Shown piece by piece: positions 27,001-40,900 of a DNA stretch of 64,000 bases. Origin of the DNA: Harmothoe impar (lineage: Eukaryota; Annelida; Polychaeta; Phyllodocida; Polynoidae); assembly GCA_947462335.1 (NCBI GenBank), contig OX381709.1, forward strand, positions 68,750,609-68,814,608, given 5' to 3'. The notes beneath the pieces were generated by a model that did no database searches, was not told where the DNA came from, and saw nothing but the letters and a program-made list of their open reading frames with translations. The translations under genes and the position numbers were made by a program. The first letter of the stretch is position 1. Each line of letters begins with the position of its first letter.

Positions 27001-30000
27001 ACCGCTTCAGGTACGCAGGAGTGTTCACAGCTTGTGGGGGGGGGGGGGAGGGTGCGGGATTAGCGGTACCCCCGGTATGATGCGGGGGGGGGGGGGGGCT
27101 CCCCTTAGTGGTGGTCTGTATTGTCTTAAAAACGAAGTGTGAATATGAGACATTGACACTGCTCACTCACCTAGCTAACATGGTGGGGGGAGGGGGGCGG
27201 TACATAAATCCCCAGTATGGTACTAGTATTGACACAGCTCACTAACATACCTCTGTAGCTAGAGTTAGGGGTGCGGCTAATACGCTGGTTTTTACCTGGG
27301 CTCATTTTGAAGCCCTCTGCGGCTTATAATCACCCCATTTACAGTGTACCTTTCAGCTAATATTTTCCTTGCATCACCCTCATCACTATAATGCATCACC
27401 CTCATCAACTTCTTAAGACCTGTGTGCATCACCGTCATCACAACAAACTTCAAAACTTGCTGATATGAGCAATCTGAGCCTCTGTGGATGTTTAAACTGT
27501 GGTTGTATGGGGTAGTTTTATAATATAGCTATCTAGATATCCATCTCCACAGCAGTAGATATTGCTTAGAATGATAGGAAAACCAACTGAAACAGCCTCC
27601 ATTCAACCTATGGTCCACCATTTGCGATGAGGGTGATGCACATCACCCTCATCGATGTAGGGACAGTGAGTGAGGCGTGCATGCGTCGTCCCAATCCTAC
27701 GGCAACATACACCATGACGACAATATAATGGATGATGCGATGACCCCTTCATTTAAAAAGAACAGAAAAGATCCCCTGACGTGCTTCTTGTCTTAAAGCA
27801 TGTAATGTTTCAAATGCCGGTCCCTATGGTAAGACCATTCCATCCTTTGCACACCGCCAATGCCCTTTCCTGCAGCACTCCCTCCAGTACTCTGGGATGT
27901 GCAATATCAATTAACAGGCATTTGATTGTTTCTTTTTTCCACCATTTCCCCCAGTTCTTTTTCAATGCCCAATGGGTCACTTCTGTAATTTGTCCAGATC
28001 CGGTGATAAACTATTTTAACATTAATGGGCTTACGTTCTGCGGGGAACCTTTCCAAGTAAATTGGCTCAAATGTCACCCAGAAGATTTTTTTGGTCTCAT
28101 CTCGTCTTTTCCCCTTCAGATCCAATCCTATGCCTGAACGAAAACACTTGCCATTAAAGTGCTGGCCATACTGGGGATGTTAAACGTTTAGAGTCCCCGG
28201 AGACTATGTGAGCAGAGTCTTGATAGGTAATGACTACCTTAAATTCTTGACTCACGTATAAAATGCTGGTATAGGCATTTTTAGTATCAAATTAAAACTT
28301 ACTACGTCTTCCGTAGAAGCCGCTATTGTAGAATTTACCGTAATAACTACGAGGTAGCTCTCGAAATCCATTTACCGCCTATATCCCGCATCTCGCATAT
28401 AACAGTTACACACACCTCCATTTCAGAAAAATCCTATAACACGCAGCCTATATGGGCTGTTTTGTTCTGCAGATGCAAAAAAAGACATAGTAAAAAGTGG
28501 CCTGGGTACTTGATTTATCAAAGTGATAAGAAAGCTAATGTCATGAACAGTAAATGCATGTCAAGATCAAGTTACGGAAGAATGGCAAAGCGAGCTACCC
28601 GTACATTTGAACATTACCAAGGTAATGTTCAAATGGGGTATCAGATATCAATTGGACACACACTCCCTCTAAGTTCCGCATATTACGTTAATGCACAATG
28701 CCCTTTGTTGTCATGATGCATGGATGCAGCCCTGGCAAGTAACCTCCTAGTGCTGCATTCATATATCCACCCCCCCCCCCCCCCATGCTTGATACAACCA
28801 AGAAGGGTCGGCATGATGCACCAATGCAGCAGCGGTGAGCTATCGATACTCACCGGCACTGCATTGCTATATCACATTAACAAATATCCCAACAATTAAT
28901 TTCCCTTGATGGCACATGCCATCCTCAAAGGATTAACACATCAAGGTATTGCTTTTTGTGTTATTAAATGGTCGAGAAACGCGAGAGGCATCTATAAAAA
29001 TAAGCAGCGAAAAGTCTGGAGAAAATGTTGCTGGTGTAAACTTGTGAGAATTTACTGATGAAATGGGGGAGGTTTTGCTTCACCTTCAGGGCTATTGTTT
29101 CACCTAATCTCCTTTCTGTTTATCCCTCAGGGTAAGATATCGGGGAGCATTTGATATAACTGTAAAGAGTTACTCTCGAATTTGTTTGTGATCTTGTCTC
29201 GTATTGGAAATGAGCATGAAGGGTTTGTAATGTTATCAAAGTGAAGCCATGAAACACAAAAGTGTTTCATAATTGTTTCATCAGAATTCTCTTAACATTG
29301 TGGAAAATGGCGAGATATGGATAGGGACCTCAGAGGTGAGTGATGAATGAGAACAGAGGGGACCCTTTCGCGCTAAACATTTCTGTGAAACCAATCATCC
29401 AAATTAGGATAAGTGTAGGGAGCATTGCAGTGAGCATGACACGTTGATGTATTCCGTGAAACCGAAGACCTTGATCTAAGTACCATAAGGTCTCGGTCAT
29501 AAGCCAAAACATGTTTGGCCCTACTTTTTATTTGCTACACGTGGGTTTTAATACATAGAGATATAGTGAAAACCACTTTCAAACTCTTTGATTGTAAGCC
29601 GATTTTTTTCTCTAAAGCTCATATTTAGCATATAACCAAGGTAGGCTGCAGCAGACCTGTACCAGCTGAACACCTAGAATCGTTGACACCTTGTAGTCAG
29701 CTACAGCGTGATTCGCGTTGTGTAGAGCGAAGAGTAGATAAGGACACGTGAGGGCTAGAGACGGCAGGAGGCTTCAGCTTATACACCCACCCCCACAGCG
29801 TCTGGCACTGATGGGGCTGTAATTACTTCTTGCTGTCCAATCTCTTCTGACAGATCTACCCGCTAACTTCAGGTGACATTTTTGTCTATTTTGGATGTAT
29901 TTACGCTTATTGGTACATGCCTTATGACCAGCAGCGGAGCTTATCCTAGCATGGCACCTGTACACCAGTGATGACTCACTAACTAGTGGTTGACCAGCTC

Positions 30001-33000
30001 TGAGCATGGCGCCTATATACCAGGGATGACTCACATTAGGGGTTGACAAGCTCTCAGTATGGCACCCACACCAGTGATGACTCACTAACTAGTGGTTGAC
30101 CAGATTTTAGTATGGCGCCTATACACCAGTGATGACTCACAGTAGTGGTTGACCAGCTCTGAGCATGGTTCCTATACACCAGTGATGACTCACTAACTAG
30201 TGGTTGACCAGATTTTAGTATGGTTCCTATACACCAGTGATGACTCACATTAGGGGTTGGCCAGCTGTCAGTATGACACCCACACCAGTGATGACTCCCC
30301 GGGGATGACTCACTAACTAGTGGTTGACCAGATTTTAGTATGGCGCCTATACACCAGTGATGACTCACTGTAGTGGCTGACCAGCCCTGAGCATGGTTCC
30401 TATACACCAGTGATGACTCACTAACTAGTGGTTGACCAGATTTTAGTATGGCGCCTATGTAGATAAAACTCAGTCTGCATGGAACCAGTTATTCATGGGG
30501 ATTATCAAGGAGAAGGTAGACTAGCTAGTAGGGCTTCACCAGCTCCATTAGCTTAGGTTTATTCTGCCAGACAGACAAAATACACCGACAGGCCAAGACA
30601 AGTGCCTGTCACCATGAGTCACTCAGTCAGCTATTCCTTATGTAATCTGGCCTTTATACGCAACGCTGTGGGTGATTCCTGTTTAGGCCCTGGGTCAGTG
30701 GGTCTCAAGTAGCCGGAACCAGACTAGACCTGATGCCATAGAAGGCCAGTCGTCATCAGAGTCACCCTTTTCTACTTTTAATATTGACAGTGCTGTCGTG
30801 GTAAATCGTCCCACAGCAGGGAATACAAAAGTTGTGTGTGTGTGTGTGTGTGGGGGGGGGGGGGGGTTATGTGAGTCTAAGTGGAAATAACCAAGGTGTG
30901 AATTCCTTTTTCTTAGCCCTCCGCTGTGGTTTAGATTAAATTAACTAGTGTTATTCTTGTGCCGGTAACTCATTTGGAGAATGCAACTCTCTCAGGGGTA
31001 AGTACAGACTGGTCGTTCATCTCCGGCCAGTCCTCCTCCGTGGGCGGCATTATGAACATAAGGCAACATGGTCAGCTTTAACTCCTCCAGGGTCCTCTGC
31101 ATGCCATAAACAACCGCCTAAATTCCAAGGCATATCACTAACCTTTCAGAAGTTAAATGTGGACATATTGTAAGATGGTATTAATGTCAATGTGTTAGCA
31201 CCTATCAAAGGGCATTGCCACCCCCTTCCGTAAAACCTCTCTGATAAGCCGACCTCCCTCATAAGCAGATTCCCTTTTTTAAGTGAATATTATAAGCCGG
31301 ATTTGGACCCATTTAAACATGTTTAAACTATAACTACTTGATAAAAGACCTCCCTTATAAGCCCACCCCCCTCTTTGAGGCAATGCTATAAGACGAATCA
31401 GGCCTGAAATACCCCAAAAAGGGCGGCTTATCAGAGAGGTTTTATGGTAGTATGGGGTCTTGCCTAATTGTCCGGTCTTGACTATTAGTGTATCGAACGC
31501 TGGTGTTCTCATACTTATCCAATGTGATAAGAGAAATGGCAGAACGATTGTCTTGGTAAAAAAGTAAATGACCAGTTTTTAGTAGGTAGCTGTTAGTAAG
31601 GCTTTCTGTACCTCTCGACCCTGTGTGGTATTTCGACTTATAAAACATGCTGTGCAGTCTGTTTCCAATTCAAGTGTCAGACTGTTTCCTGGTAGAAGTA
31701 AGATGATAAAGATACCTCACTATTTCTCCCTTCAACTATCAGAATATAAAAAAGTAGGGGAGAGAGGGGCACGTTGAACCACTTCTGCACATTTATTTTT
31801 TTCCTGACCATATCAAGGTCATGTGAACTTTGATTTTGCATCTAGGAGCTACCTTTTATTGTTGCGCAATATGCCGACCTATGGTAAAGCAAGTATGGTC
31901 ATTTTTTGTATTTCTTTTGATTTTTTGAAAATTAAATCTTTGGGTGGTTCAATGTGCCCCATGCCCTGGGCAGGTTGACCCACCCACTAAGGCACGTTGA
32001 ACCGCTCATATTAAATAGTTCAAACAATCAGTAACATGGATAAATTATTGAAAGTTAAAGTGGAATTATTTGCTATTGATACTTTTGCATAGGACTGAAT
32101 GTAAAAAACACTTATCTAATGCACACAAGTCAGTCACTCATAGTTTCAAGAGTAGTGACTGGGTTGGTGAGTTACAGATTTCCCTTTAGGTAAATATAAA
32201 CCACCTTAAGAGGATTGCTGTTATTTGCCAGGTCTATACAGATCTTTGATTATATTCTTCTATGATGTAACAGGCTGTCCTGCTTCTGAAAAATGATACA
32301 TCTAGGAATAAAGACACTATGAATATGCTACAAAAGAATCTATAACCACAATCAGCAAATTATGTATTTTATCATAACTGTAGAGTAAAATTGTAACTTC
32401 TTTGAGTGTGTTTCTCTGTGAGCCCTAATTCCGATGAAAAAAAAGGGTTTATAAATACAAGGGCCCACTGGTTAGGTTAGGCTATGGTAGACCCAGAGGT
32501 ATAACTAAGTAATATCTTCTCATCTCTCACCTACAAGCTGACATGGTGAGGCTGCCCTCTGGTGAGGAGCAGTGATAACTTGTCCATCTATGCACTGCAA
32601 TGACCAGGTGCATTGTGTTAAATTATGGAACTAGTCCTTCAAGGTAGAGGTTGGGGGACCTTGAGTATGGTTCAAGGTGCCCCAATTTATGTGGTTCAAT
32701 GTACCCCATGTCGAAGATTGTAGATAAGGTTGATGTAATTCAGATTACATAACACACTCAGGAGTAAAATCAGGTTCTACTCAAGCATTGAAATGTATAC
32801 TTTGACCTGTATAAAGATCTTAGGCCAGCTATGTTTTTCTATGACATGAAAACAAAAGTTCAACAATTGCAAATATCCACTTTCAAGGGCATAAGTCCTT
32901 TAATGTTGTCTAGTTTTTCCCCTGGCATTCCAAACCAAACATGATGCTGCTGCTCTGAACCGTCTATAAAAAGGGGTGATGTGGTAAGAAAATTGCTGGA

Positions 33001-36000
33001 AAATTCCCGAAGGAATAGCAAAGAGAGCGAGTGGTTCGATGTGCCCAGGTGGTCAACGTGCCCCTCTCTCCCCTATAACTCAGATTCTGATCATGGTGTT
33101 ATTACTGGACATCGATTCTCTGTCTCTTTGTAGCTCTATAGTGATCGATGCCCAGTTTTATACTTCAGACCAGTGGCTCATTTTGGCTGTTTTTCGCCTC
33201 ACAGATTGCTCCTAGCGCAAAATCCTGACTAGGTGTCAATATAGTCTCTATGCCAATGTGTAATATGAGGGTAGAAAACAGTGGAACCTCAGTTAGAAAA
33301 AATCCTACTGAACAGTTTTTGAGAAAATTAGGGTTTTGTTGCCCTTTTTTGCTGTTTTTAGTACATTTCCTACATAACCCGTGAACGCCAGCATTTCTCA
33401 ATTTTCAGGTATTTAGAATTAGAATTTGACATTTTTTTATTCGCAGTAGGATTCCTGAATACCGAGCCATTCTAGAAAAGCTATTCTTTGGAAAAAATAC
33501 TTAGTATTTCTTGATGATTTTCGTTGCACAAATTTAGGTTGTAATATAAAAACTGCATTGTCATCCAATCAAAGTGTTTATGCACTGTTGAGGGTCACCC
33601 CCTCCCACCCTCTTCACTGTGCATTGAAGGAGAACAGGCAGGGGAGGTACACGTGTCTGTATATAGCTGTTGACCTGGGTGCTGGGTGCATTTTTAATTT
33701 ATGGGGTGCCAACTGTTCATGAAAGAAAATTCAAATAGATTTTTTTTTTTTTAGTATCAGATTAATGCAACTACAAGTCGTGACAGCACTTAAAGCATTC
33801 TATTTGCATTAATATGAATGGTGGCCACCTTATGGGGTGCCAAATATTCATGAAAGAAAAATTGATAAGAATTTGTTTTTTATTAGCATTAAATTGATGC
33901 AACTACAATTCGAGATTGCATTTCAAGCATCGGGGCATTCAATGAATGGTAGTCATCTTAAATATATGGGGTGCCAACTGTTCATAAATAAAAAAAAGAA
34001 TAGAATTAGTTTTTTTATTAGTATCAGATTAATGCAACTACAATTTGTGATTGCACTTAAAGCATTGTGGCATGCAATGACTGGTAGTCACCTTGAATGT
34101 ATGGGGTGCCAACTGTTCATGAAAGAAAAAAAAGAAAGTTTTTTTTTTAAGAATCAAATTAATGCAACAGCAACTCAAGATTGCATTTAAGCATTATGGC
34201 ATTCAATGATTGGTGGCCATCTTGAACCTATGGGGTGCCAACTCTTCATGAAAAAAACAACTAAATTGGATTTTTTTAACAGTTTAAAATTAATGCAACT
34301 ACATTTCAAGATTGCATTTAAAGCATTGTGGCATTCAATGAATGGTGGCCATCCTAAACCTATGGGGTGCCAACTGTGTTTGAAAAAGGTATCAAATAGA
34401 AATGTTCTTATATAGATATCAAATTAATGCAACTACAATTCTTCATTGCACTGAAAGCATTGTGGCATTTAGTAAATGGTAGCCATCTTGAATGGGTTGA
34501 ATGAAGGAAAAATCAAATAGGATTTTTTTTTATGATAGTATCAAATTAATGCAACTACAAGTCAAGATTGCATTTCAAGCATTGGGACATTCAATAAGTG
34601 ATAGCCATCTTGAATCTATGGGATGCCAACTGTTCATGAAAGAAAAATAGAATAGATTTTTTTTTATTAGTATCAAACTACTGCAACTGCAATTCGAGAT
34701 TACATTGAAAGCATGGTGGCATTCAATCAATGGTTGCAATCTTGAATTTTGAAATGAACATACACACAGACATATAGGCATGAACATGGTGTTCTCCTTC
34801 ATATAGATATTCATGGATTTCTACTTCTAATAAATATAGCTTTCTGTTACATGGATGTCGATGTCCAGTTTTAGATATATATCCATATAGTGCATTGGAG
34901 TGCTATAATGTTGGACTGCTGTATATTAACAGTGGAAATGTAAAATATAGCTTGAACGTGACATTTGGAAAGTGACTGTGAGAAATCCATACAGTTGGAC
35001 TGAGTATGAACCATGTTTTTAATAGGTGTTCAGGCAAATAACTCGGTCAATTTAATTTATGACACGAGTGTAAGGGCAACCTGAAGATGTAGAGTCAGAA
35101 TTGGTATGACTGATTGTCATTCGTGTTGTCACCTATTTGACCTGATCTTGCTGTCTTATTCAGTGGTGCATTTTTGATGGATTAGTTTTGGTTGACTGGG
35201 GAGAGGCCCATCTATTAATCCTACATATGTGATATCTGCGTCAGTAATTCAACACTGAAAAGGCATCATCTTTATTGTCATAATATATACCACAAATTGT
35301 AATTTTTGTGATTTGGCAATAAAAACCCTTCAAACCTAATAAAAATAGTGTGAACATAGCTTAGTAGAGATGGTGCCCAGGCCGGCTGTGACGGGCCGTA
35401 CTGGGGCCGTGCTGGGGCCGGTGGTGTCGGGTAAGTGGGTAGCAGCTCCTGGAGGAGCCTGCTGGGCAGCACATGATATTGACAAGTAAACAGGAGCGCG
35501 GCCTCCAGGAGACATCCCCCTGCGGGGGCCGCTCCTCCTCCCCCCCCGACACCTGCCACACTCTCCTCCATGTCAGCCCCACCTGTACCTGGCCTCCAGG
35601 GTTAGGCAGCCCGCGTCTTAACCATTTAAGGACGACATGATACATTAAGGCTTTATATTCAGCTTCCGCCAAGATGCGAGTAATTCACTAGCCAAGCCGC
35701 GACTGGATTGATACGCCGTGCTGACCCTTCAGGAGTGAATTTACTCCATAGTGTCGGCATGATGTAGTTTCTCACCAGCGCCGCATTCATTTATCATGAC
35801 GACAGAATGGTATCATGAATTAGAAAGCATCGCACGGGCCTTAAATGGCCAACATCCATAGAAAACATGAACCCTCGTCCCACCTGTTCCGTCCTACATA
35901 TCCACACGCTATCTTTAACCTACCCATACCCATGGAGATCCTTGCCCTGCCCTAGCACCTAGAGTTTGAGTTGAGTTTGAATTTGTCTTTATTTCAGTTC

Positions 36001-37956
36001 AGTAAAACAGTTTACAATATCCATTAATATCTTTTGACTTAACCACAAAGACAGGTCGCTTCTTAGCCTTTTCAGGCTAATATTAAAATCAGCGACCTTT
36101 ACATTTTTAGTGAAAACATTGTTATTACTATGAGGCGAGCATCACTACTTTGAATATTTGTTTAAATAGCATATTATAATGACAGTAGGATATAAAACAT
36201 TACTGGGTTAATAGGAAAATTATACATTATTTTTCATTGTGCATTGTGAAAAACGCTTTGAACTCAACAAATGATCAGCATAATAATATTTCATATATTA
36301 TTTGACTTTTAGCCTATCATAGGTGCATTATACAAAACGCAGTGGGAACCTTACGCCCTATTATATTGGCCTCGTCTGTCCCGCCCTCCCCTTGTCTATA
36401 CTTCCTTCCCCTTTTGGCCTCGTCTGTCCCGCCCTCCCCTTGTCTATACTTCCTTCCCCTTTTGGCCTCGTCTGTCCTGCCCTCCCCTTGTCTATACTTC
36501 CTTCCCCTTTTGGCCTCGTCTATCCTACCCTCCCCTTGTCTACACTTCCTTCCCTTTTGGCCTCGTCTGTCCTGCCCTCCCCTTGTCTATACTTCCTTCC
36601 CCTTTTGGCCTTGTCTGTCCCGCCCTCCCCTTGTCTATACTTCCTTCCCCTTTTGGCCTCGTCTGTCCTGCCCTCCCCTTGTCTATACTTCCTTCCCCTT
36701 TTGGCCTCGTCTGTCCTGCCCTCCCCTTGTCTATACTTCCTTCCCTTTTTGGCCTCGTCTGTCCTGCCCTCCCCTTGTCTATACTTCCTTCCCTTTTTGG
36801 CCTCGTCTGTCCTACAATACCCATGTCTATACTTCCTTCCCCTTTTGGCCCCGTCTGTCCTGCCCTCCCCTTGTCTATACTTACTTCCCCTTTTGGCCTC
36901 GTCTATCCTACCCTCCCCTTGTCTACACTTCCTTCCCTTTTGGCCTCGTCTGTCCTGCCCTCCCCTTGTCTATACTTCCTTCCCCTTTTGGCCTCGTCTG
37001 TCCTGCCCTCCCCTTGTCTATACTTCCTTCCCCTTTTGGCCTCGTCTGTCCTGCCCTCCCCTTGTCTATACTTCCTTCCCTTTTTGGCCTCGTCTGTCCT
37101 GCCCTCCCCTTGTCTATACTTCCTTCCCCTTTTGGCCTCGTCTGTCCTGCCCTCCCCTTGTCTATACTTCCTTCCCTTTTTGGCCTTGTCTGTCCCGCCT
37201 TCCCCTTGTCTATACCTCCTTCCCTTTTGGCCTCGTCTGTCCTGCCCTCCCCTTGTCTATACTTCCTTCCCCTTTTGGCCTCGTCTGTCCTGCCCTCCCC
37301 TTGTCTATACTTCCTTCCCCTTTTGGCCTCGTCTGTCCTGCCCTCCCCTTGTCTATACTTCCTTCCCTTTTTGGCCTCGTCTGTCCTGCCCTCCCCTTGT
37401 CTATACTTCCTTCCCCTTTTGGCCTCGTCTGTCCTGCCCTCCCCTTGTCTATACTTCCTTCCCTTTTTGGCCTTGTCTGTCCCGCCTTCCCCTTGTCTAT
37501 ACCTCCTTCCCTTTTTGGCCTCGTCTGTCCTACAATACCCATGTCTATACTTCCTTCCCCTTTTGGCCTCGTCTGTCCCGCCTTCCCCTTGTCTATACTT
37601 CCTTCCCCTTTTGGCCCCGTCTGTCCTGCCCTCCCCTTGTCTATACTTACTTCCCCTTTTGGCCTGGTCTGTCCTGCCCTCCCCTTGTCTATACTGCCTT
37701 CCCCTGCCCTGCCTCTGCCCACCATTGACCCCCTTCTCCTGCCCTGCCCTACCGTACCTTATCCTGCCTTGTTGTGCCTTCTCCAGTCTACCTTTTGACC
37801 CCCTGTACTTTCCACTGCTAATCTCTATTCTCTGCGTCTCTACTTTTCCATTCCCAGGCTGGGTCTCAGCCCTTCATTTCCCGTGGTGTCTGCCCCTTAC
37901 TTTGCACCGTCCTGCCCCCTGTATTGTGATCTTGTTCTGTTCTACTGCCATGCCCT

Positions 37957-37998
<42 letters not shown>

Positions 37999-40900
37999 AT
38001 TGCCTGCCTGCCAGCGTTTCACTCTCTCTTGGCTTCCCTGCCTGCTTACCTCTCTCTCATTATGATCGAGCCTATTACACCTCCTCTTTTTCTCAAGTGC
38101 CTCACCTCATAAGAGACAGAAGGAAAAGCAGATGTAGTCCCGACTTCAAGGATGCTTATGGAAGAAAAGGAAAAACCACAGACCAGAGCACTATAGGGGA
38201 ACCAAAGGAATGGGTGTGATAAGATGGCCCTTAGCGGGTAGCTTTGTAAGGAAATAATTGATGTTCAATTCTGGCCAGGCGTTGTTATCACGTTGTATGG
38301 CTTTTAAAATGTCACTGGCAGATGTACCAATCAAGCTGAAGGAGTGTCCTCGTTAATTGACGTAACATATAGCGAAGACACGGGAGAGAACTGGAACAGT
38401 ACGTGTATGCTGACACCACACATCTCATGGTATCTCTGTTCTGGGATCACCAGATTGCTATAATAACCCCGACTTTCTAAAAGGATTGGTAGGAGGAGGG
38501 GGGGGGGGGTGGTTAAAGCTGTGAGGTCAAAGAGGTAACAGGCCCGTAACTAAGGGGGGTTGCGGTTCGAACGAACCCCCCACGTCCCTGATGAACAAGA
38601 AAAGTTCCACCCTATCTGGCTTGAATGTGGAGATCATTAGCTCCATGCCGGTTTTAGCGGCTTGTAAATCGGACAATTATTAAGGTCTCTAGAAACTAAA
38701 CTGTAAAAGGATGGTCAATTTTTTTATATGGCTCATTTGAATTATAGTTTTGAGTACACATCAAGAGATCATTTGTATATTTTTTAATGAAAATCAAGTA
38801 AGTTATCAAAAAACGAACCACCCTGCGAAGACGGCTAGTTACGGGCCTGGGTAATGCTGATATGTTAATTGGGATGGAACTATTTTTATGGGGGAATGTT
38901 TCTGTTTGTCCCTTGGCGAAAACAATATTGAGGAGCATTTTTAATTTATGTAACCCGAGTTACTCTTAGATTTGCGATCGTTTCATATTGGAAATGAGTC
39001 TGAAGGGTTTACAATGTTATGTCAAATGTTATGACGAAGATTTTCATTTCGGAAATGAGTTCCTCAAGGTTTTCTCTTTCTTTGATACTTGCCGTAAATT
39101 CACGCGTATGGGCCCAGCTCTTGTTGAAGCCATACTGCTGATTTTGACACATTTTACAAGCCGCACGTGGAGTACTAATTTAGAACGTTAGTATTTAAAA
39201 AATACAAAAACATATCAGCCGCACCCTATATCGACATGTTTGATTTTAAATTAAGGCTGAGTCTGACTGATGGCCTTGTCTCATGAGATTGGGCTAATGT
39301 GAACGTTTTTGACTGGGTGCCATCTTTGACCATATGACGTCTTTGACTGGGTGTCCAATTTCTGTCTACATAGCCCCTATTTCAGCCCTTTTGAAACTTG
39401 CTGGTCAAGGACGTCACCCAGTCAAAGACGTCACCCGGTCAAAGATGGCACCCGGTCAAAGATGGCACCCGGTCAAAGACTATCACGTTGGCCCCATCTC
39501 ATGAGACACAGCCTGGTGTACAAGCCGCGGCTTCTATGCAAGATTTTACGGTACACACCTGATTGGCTCAGCTGCACACCCTTATCACGGGCACTTTTGT
39601 AATCAGAAGATGCGCCTTCTCCCAACCAACCCTGTAGGAGACTAGTGAGCTACTAGTATATATACATACCCAACAACCATAAAGGATGACCCGACAGAGA
39701 CATGTCGTGTTTACAAGTGTATCAGCAGAGTTTTACATGATATCCACACATGATGGGAGATTGAGAAGACAGTCTACCTGTGGCAGAATTCTGAGTTTAT
39801 AGTTGAGTAGATGTCTGTTTACATGTAGAAAAGGGTAAATACTTCCACAACTTCCTAGAAACCAATCGTTCCTAGCTGCATTGGTCTATAGTAGGGTGGC
39901 CGGACCATTTTTATAAAACGATATGACATTACCATGATGCATATTTACCAGTAGCCCTAATATTCACAATTCCAAGACTACTTTTGTCATGGTGATGCAA
40001 GAAATAGGGAATTAGCTATAGTGGTTTGAATCTACCTCACCCTGACAAACCTTCTGACAGGTTTCAAACTGGTGCCAAGGCCAACATTACAGCTCATAGC
40101 AGTCTTCTTACTGTACCAATATGCCACCTGGGGTGTATCAGCTGAAACAATGGCCTTCATGCACCATTGCACCCCATAGACCCCTGTGTTATAGAGTGCT
40201 GCCATCTGGTTAAGCACCATGTCTGAACTGATAAGAAGCCTCATATATGACCCCCAGGAGATGCCCTGACGCTGGCAGGTGGTAGGTTGTATCAGTTCCA
40301 TTCCAAATGCATCATTTTCACCTCATTTGGCTCTATTTTCAGTAGTCTACCGTAATCTACCAATTAAGGAGTTCTAGAAAAATAATTGAGCTAAAAATAC
40401 ATAATTTTAGGAGGCTTATCTATGTAAGATATGATTGTCCCAAGTAACTATAGGACCTCCCATGACATGCCTGCATACAAGACGCTTCAAACAAAAAAAG
40501 AATTTTGTTGATACATGGATTTTCCATCAAACAGTGTCAATTCTCCCGGAGGATAGGTTCAGAAGATCACACAGTTATAGAGCTCAAGACAGACTCAAAA
40601 TCTGAAGGTCTGTCAAGATTGCTCTTAAATTACATTATGTAATACAATTTATTATGCTTATTCCAGCTCATGTATGAAGGATCCATTCAAGATCTCTTGA
40701 TACCAAGTTACTAGAGGTCTCTATCTGCTCCTTATCCAAAATGAGAGGCCATCATAAAAGGGTCACTTAACATAGGATCAGATATAGATTGAGCGACCAG
40801 CTACCCTATCTATAGTGGTTAATCACCACCTGAAGGATATAATCACCACCTGAAGGATATGTTGAGTTGCAAAGGCGCTTTTACCAGAGCAGCCCAACAT

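Larger units (their letters stand above)
23154..27668. mobile_element. 4.5-kb DNA transposon with 51-bp TIRs and subterminal repeats (CACTA/EnSpm-like, non-autonomous)
   Basis: TIRs at 23154-23204 and 27618-27668 match at 49 of 51 positions. They begin CACTGTCCCTACA and contain a palindrome built from GATGAGGGTGATGC and its complement. The same 14-base motif recurs near the left end in direct orientation (about 23379, 23398 and 23432) and near the right end as its complement (27372-27440). CACT(A/G) ends with repeated subterminal transposase-binding motifs are the layout of CACTA/EnSpm elements. No transposase ORF was found; the interior is packed with family B fragments. No convincing 2-4 bp target duplication is visible. 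Confidence 0.75.

Noticed and set aside
23154..27668. Target-site duplication for the CACTG-ended element
   Set aside because: Flanks read GTTA and AGTG; no 2-4 bp direct repeat matches.
33690..34760. CRISPR-like regularly spaced repeat
   Set aside because: Head-to-tail satellite with no unique spacers, in a eukaryotic intron.
36342..38219. 625-codon ORF (and 491-, 381-, 171-codon ORFs on both strands)
   Set aside because: Product of a stop-free 48-bp tandem repeat; several frames are open at once, there is no domain, and it lies in an intron.
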